From positions 1 through 6,393 of the forward strand of contig JARROD010000223.1 of assembly GCA_037384225.1 (NCBI GenBank): a stretch of DNA of 6,393 bases, in the 5' to 3' direction. Origin of the DNA: JARROD01 sp037384225. GTDB taxonomy: Bacteria > Pseudomonadota > Gammaproteobacteria > Pseudomonadales > Cellvibrionaceae. Under the pieces are notes generated by a model that saw only the letters and a program-made list of their open reading frames with translations, was not told where the DNA came from and made no database searches. The translations under genes were made by a program, and so were the position numbers. Positions within the stretch are counted from its first letter, which is position 1; every line of letters begins with the position of its first letter. Below, piece after piece: positions 5,592-6,393 of this stretch.

Positions 5592-5595
5592 AGGA
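5592..5595 (+). promoter_or_regulatory. Ribosome binding site of ccoN
   Basis: AGGA, nine bases before the ATG at 5605; it supports this start for the reading frame that runs off the right edge. Confidence 0.65.
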
Positions 5596-5604
5596 TAGTC
5601 AATT

Positions 5605-6393
5605 ATGAGTAGTAATCTGGCAGCCGCTGGTAAGCAGCCGGCCTACAACTACAAGGTCGTACGTCAATTTACCATTATGACCATCGTTTGGGGCGTGGTG
5701 GGGATGGCAGTGGGCGTATTGATTGCGGCGCAAATGGTCTGGCCGCAACTGAACGATCTTTTACAGCCTTATTCCCACTTCGGGCGGCTGCGGCCACTGC
5801 ATACCAACGCCGTAATTTTTGCGTTTGGCGGCAGTGCACTGTTTGCCACTTCCTATTACGTTGTGCAGCGCACCTGTCAGGCGTCTCTGTTCGGTGGTTG
5901 GTTGATACCATTTACCTTTTGGGGCTGGCAACTGGTCATTGTATCCGCGGCTGTCACACTGCCGCTGGGAATCACCTCGGCCAAAGAGTACGCCGAACTG
6001 GAATGGCCTATCGATATATTGATAACGCTCGTGTGGGTTGCCTATGCACTGGTTTTTTTCGGCACCATAATCAAACGTAAAACTTCCCACATCTACGTCG
6101 CCAACTGGTTTTACGGTGCGTTTATCGTCACCATTGCCGTCCTGCATCTTGTCAACAGTGCGGCGATTCCCGTGAGCATGTGGAAATCCTACTCCGCTTA
6201 CAGCGGTGCCATGGATGCCATGGTGCAGTGGTGGTATGGGCACAACGCCGTGGGTTTTTTTCTGACGGCCGGCTTTTTGGGGATGATGTACTACTTCGTG
6301 CCTAAACAGGCCGGTCGTCCGGTGTATTCCTACCAGCTTTCTATTGTGCATTTCTGGGCGCTGGTATCGCTGTATATCTGGGCCGGTCCGCAC
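5605..6393 (+). CDS. ccoN: cbb3-type cytochrome c oxidase subunit I (CcoN), 3' end cut by window
   Basis: Catalytic inner-membrane subunit of the high-affinity heme-copper oxidase that reduces O2 to water at low oxygen and pumps protons. The first 263 codons are present and the frame is open to the edge. His66 in RPLHTNAVIF is a low-spin heme b ligand, His213 in WWYGHNAVGF a CuB ligand, Tyr257 the tyrosine cross-linked to a CuB histidine, and His263, the last residue, the next CuB ligand. All are offset by six from P. stutzeri CcoN (60, 207, 251, 257). About seven hydrophobic helices are visible (roughly 21-45, 64-88, 98-122, 136-155, 168-190, 208-232, 245-262). A second CuB histidine, the heme b/b3 ligands near 350 and ccoO, ccoQ and ccoP are expected just beyond the window. 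Confidence 0.97.
   Translation, partial: MSSNLAAAGKQPAYNYKVVRQFTIMTIVWGVVGMAVGVLIAAQMVWPQLNDLLQPYSHFGRLRPLHTNAVIFAFGGSALFATSYYVVQRTCQASLFGGWLIPFTFWGWQLVIVSAAVTLPLGITSAKEYAELEWPIDILITLVWVAYALVFFGTIIKRKTSHIYVANWFYGAFIVTIAVLHLVNSAAIPVSMWKSYSAYSGAMDAMVQWWYGHNAVGFFLTAGFLGMMYYFVPKQAGRPVYSYQLSIVHFWALVSLYIWAGPH

Larger units (their letters stand above)
5294..5604. other. argG-ccoN intergenic region
   Basis: This 311-bp gap has no coding potential that I trust. In order it holds a hairpin just after argG, an alternating AC run of 13 bases (5349-5361), an 18-bp palindrome (5383-5400), an FNR/ANR-type box (5430-5443), a possible -10, two small hairpins (5509-5522 and 5522-5535) in the presumed ccoN leader, and the ccoN ribosome binding site. 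Confidence 0.7.

Noticed and set aside
5761..6393. Long minus-strand open frame over ccoN (210 codons, open at the edge)
   Set aside because: It is antisense to an unmistakable CcoN with all expected metal ligands, and its translation resembles no family I know.

Overview
The window looks like ordinary chromosome from a motile, respiring gammaproteobacterium of the Pseudomonas/Cellvibrio-like branch. The evidence is the set of families present (RNase T, class II PyrC, MotY, cbb3 oxidase), the very Pseudomonas-like ArgG, and the gene order. The order argG - motY - pyrC - rnt - 2-Cys peroxiredoxin is, as I recall it, that of the Pseudomonas aeruginosa chromosome (PA3525-PA3529). No mobile element, CRISPR array, tRNA or rRNA was seen.

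Layout, left to right. Positions 1-342 hold no convincing gene, but contain an extended -10 promoter and a leader with alternative hairpins in front of a typical 2-Cys peroxiredoxin (361-963, +). A 66-bp convergent gap with an 11-bp inverted repeat separates it from a leftward pair, pyrC (1712-2755, -) then rnt (1030-1695, -), only 16 bp apart. A 207-bp divergent gap separates pyrC from motY (2963-3958, +). It carries a close match to a FliA (sigma-28) promoter with exact spacing, followed by a terminator-like hairpin in the motY leader. argG (4073-5293, +) follows, with a 7-bp dyad over its likely promoter. The 311-bp gap after argG holds a hairpin, a short AC repeat, an 18-bp perfect palindrome and an FNR/ANR-type box. 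The box sits upstream of ccoN (5605 to the window end, +), which is cut by the window edge at its first CuB histidine pair.

The genes do not form one pathway. They cover peroxide detoxification, RNA 3'-end trimming, pyrimidine synthesis, flagellar stator anchoring, arginine synthesis and high-affinity respiration. The interest lies in control sites: flagellar sigma control of motY, oxygen-responsive control of ccoN, and possible leader or operator control of the peroxiredoxin, motY and argG. I found no evidence of a previously undescribed system.
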